The position numbers and the translations under genes are program-made. This document shows positions 11,699 through 12,324 of a DNA stretch of 12,324 bases, one piece after another (positions within the stretch are counted from its first letter, which is position 1; each line of letters begins with the position of its first letter). Source of the DNA: JANNHK01 sp034408875 (GTDB lineage Bacteria > Actinomycetota > Acidimicrobiia > IMCC26256 > PALSA-610); contig JAWXCJ010000154.1 of assembly GCA_034408875.1 (NCBI GenBank), positions 1-12,324 of the forward strand. Direction: 5' to 3'. The notes under the pieces were generated by a model, which worked only from the letters and a program-made list of their open reading frames with translations, had not been told where the DNA came from and made no database searches.

Positions 11699-12324
11699 AT
11701 GACTGCCCTTGTCGAACCGCGCCGATCGGGCGCCGGTGCCCGTCAGGCCCGGTCCCGCCGGTACCTGATGTGTCCCCCCGCCTACTTCGGGGTGAGCTAC
11801 CGAATCAATCCGTGGATGTGGCCCGCCGTGCCCGTCGACCGCGACCTCGCGTGGCGCCAGTGGGACGAGCTGCGGGCCACGTACGTCGCCCTCGGCCACG
11901 AGGTCGAGATCATCGAGCCCGGCGCCGGGCTCCCCGACATGGTGTTCGCCGCCAACGCGGGCCTCGTCGTCGACGCCAAGGTGCTCACCGCCCGCTTCCG
12001 CCACGACGAACGCCGGGGCGAGGAAGCGCCGTACCACGCGTGGTTCGCAACCAACGGGTTCGCGGCCGTGCGCACGGGCTCGCACGTGAACGAGGGCGAG
12101 GGCGACTTCGCCGTCGTCGGTGATCTCATTCTCGCCGGGACCGGGTTCCGGTCCGACCCCGAATCGCACGACGAGGTCGCGGAGTTCTTCGGGCGCAAGG
12201 TCGTGAGCCTGCGCCTCGTCGACGACCGCTACTACCACCTCGACACCGCGCTGTGTGTGCTCGACGACGAGCAGATCGCGTACTACCCGCCCGCATTCGA
12301 CGACGACGGCCGCGCCACGCTCGA
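11699..12324 (+). CDS. Dimethylargininase / amidinotransferase-family enzyme (3' end outside window)
   Basis: The 208 visible residues from ATG 11699 (MTALVEPRR) belong to the guanidino-group-modifying superfamily (DDAH, arginine deiminase, amidinotransferase). Recognisable parts are YLMCPPAYFGVSYRINPWM, the substrate loop PDMVFAANAG, the acidic motif NEGEGDF (Glu132 likely catalytic) and YYHLDTALCVL with the catalytic His180. The nucleophilic Cys is expected further downstream and is not in the window. It would hydrolyse dimethylarginine or a related guanidino compound to citrulline plus amine; in actinobacterial relatives it sits with ornithine aminotransferase, which should be looked for downstream. 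GAGGGAG (11684-11690) is 8 bases before ATG 11699 and 2 bases before the alternative ATG 11693, so I prefer 11699. The gene is divergent from the Lrp gene. Dimethylargininase activity itself is inferred from family only. Confidence 0.88.
   Translation, partial: MTALVEPRRSGAGARQARSRRYLMCPPAYFGVSYRINPWMWPAVPVDRDLAWRQWDELRATYVALGHEVEIIEPGAGLPDMVFAANAGLVVDAKVLTARFRHDERRGEEAPYHAWFATNGFAAVRTGSHVNEGEGDFAVVGDLILAGTGFRSDPESHDEVAEFFGRKVVSLRLVDDRYYHLDTALCVLDDEQIAYYPPAFDDDGRATL

Noticed and set aside
11621..12238. 205-codon minus-strand open frame at the window end
   Set aside because: It is antisense to the DDAH-like gene, which has clear family motifs and a Shine-Dalgarno; the antisense product has none.

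Overview
The window is GC-rich and gene-dense, with strong G/C third-position bias, GTG/TTG starts and several start/stop overlaps. Together with a Tat-type lipoprotein PhoD, an IniC/DynA-like dynamin GTPase and an Lrp/DDAH-like divergent pair, this suggests an actinomycetote, perhaps of the Acidimicrobiia type. That placement is inference, because no rRNA or other marker gene is present. I see no tRNA, CRISPR array, insertion sequence or prophage gene.

Layout. (1) 2-1993, plus strand: the 3' part of an extracellular parallel beta-helix plus beta-propeller protein, a very strong 23-bp hairpin just after its stop, a short coding-like patch, and a SURNod19-like domain gene that seems to lack its N-terminal half. 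(2) 1998-5440, minus strand: a probable operon read in the order SsuD-like flavin monooxygenase, class I glutamine amidotransferase, 36-residue Lys-rich protein, SRPBCC protein and acyl-CoA/acyl-lipid desaturase. The monooxygenase gene is divergent from (3) a Tat-exported PhoD-type phosphatase/phosphodiesterase at 5521-7128. (4) 7246-9440, plus strand: a two-gene unit in which a GTPase-less, membrane-hairpin and coiled-coil protein precedes a dynamin-family GTPase. Upstream is a candidate promoter overlapped by two dyads that share the core GGAACTCC. (5) 9441-11567, minus strand: an Lrp/AsnC regulator overlapping and leading two tandem paralogous SAM methyltransferases. (6) 11699 to the end, plus strand: a dimethylargininase/amidinotransferase-family enzyme divergent from the Lrp gene and cut by the window edge.

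How the genes fit together. The Lrp regulator and the DDAH-like enzyme form a divergent pair typical of arginine catabolism loci in actinobacteria. The two methyltransferases translated with the regulator are the unexpected addition. The dynamin unit looks like a two-part membrane-remodelling machine in which the usual second dynamin is replaced by a protein keeping only a trunk-like helical region behind a beta-rich N-terminus. This is the strongest candidate for an undescribed system here. The other genes look like ordinary lipid, sulfur, nitrogen and phosphate housekeeping functions.
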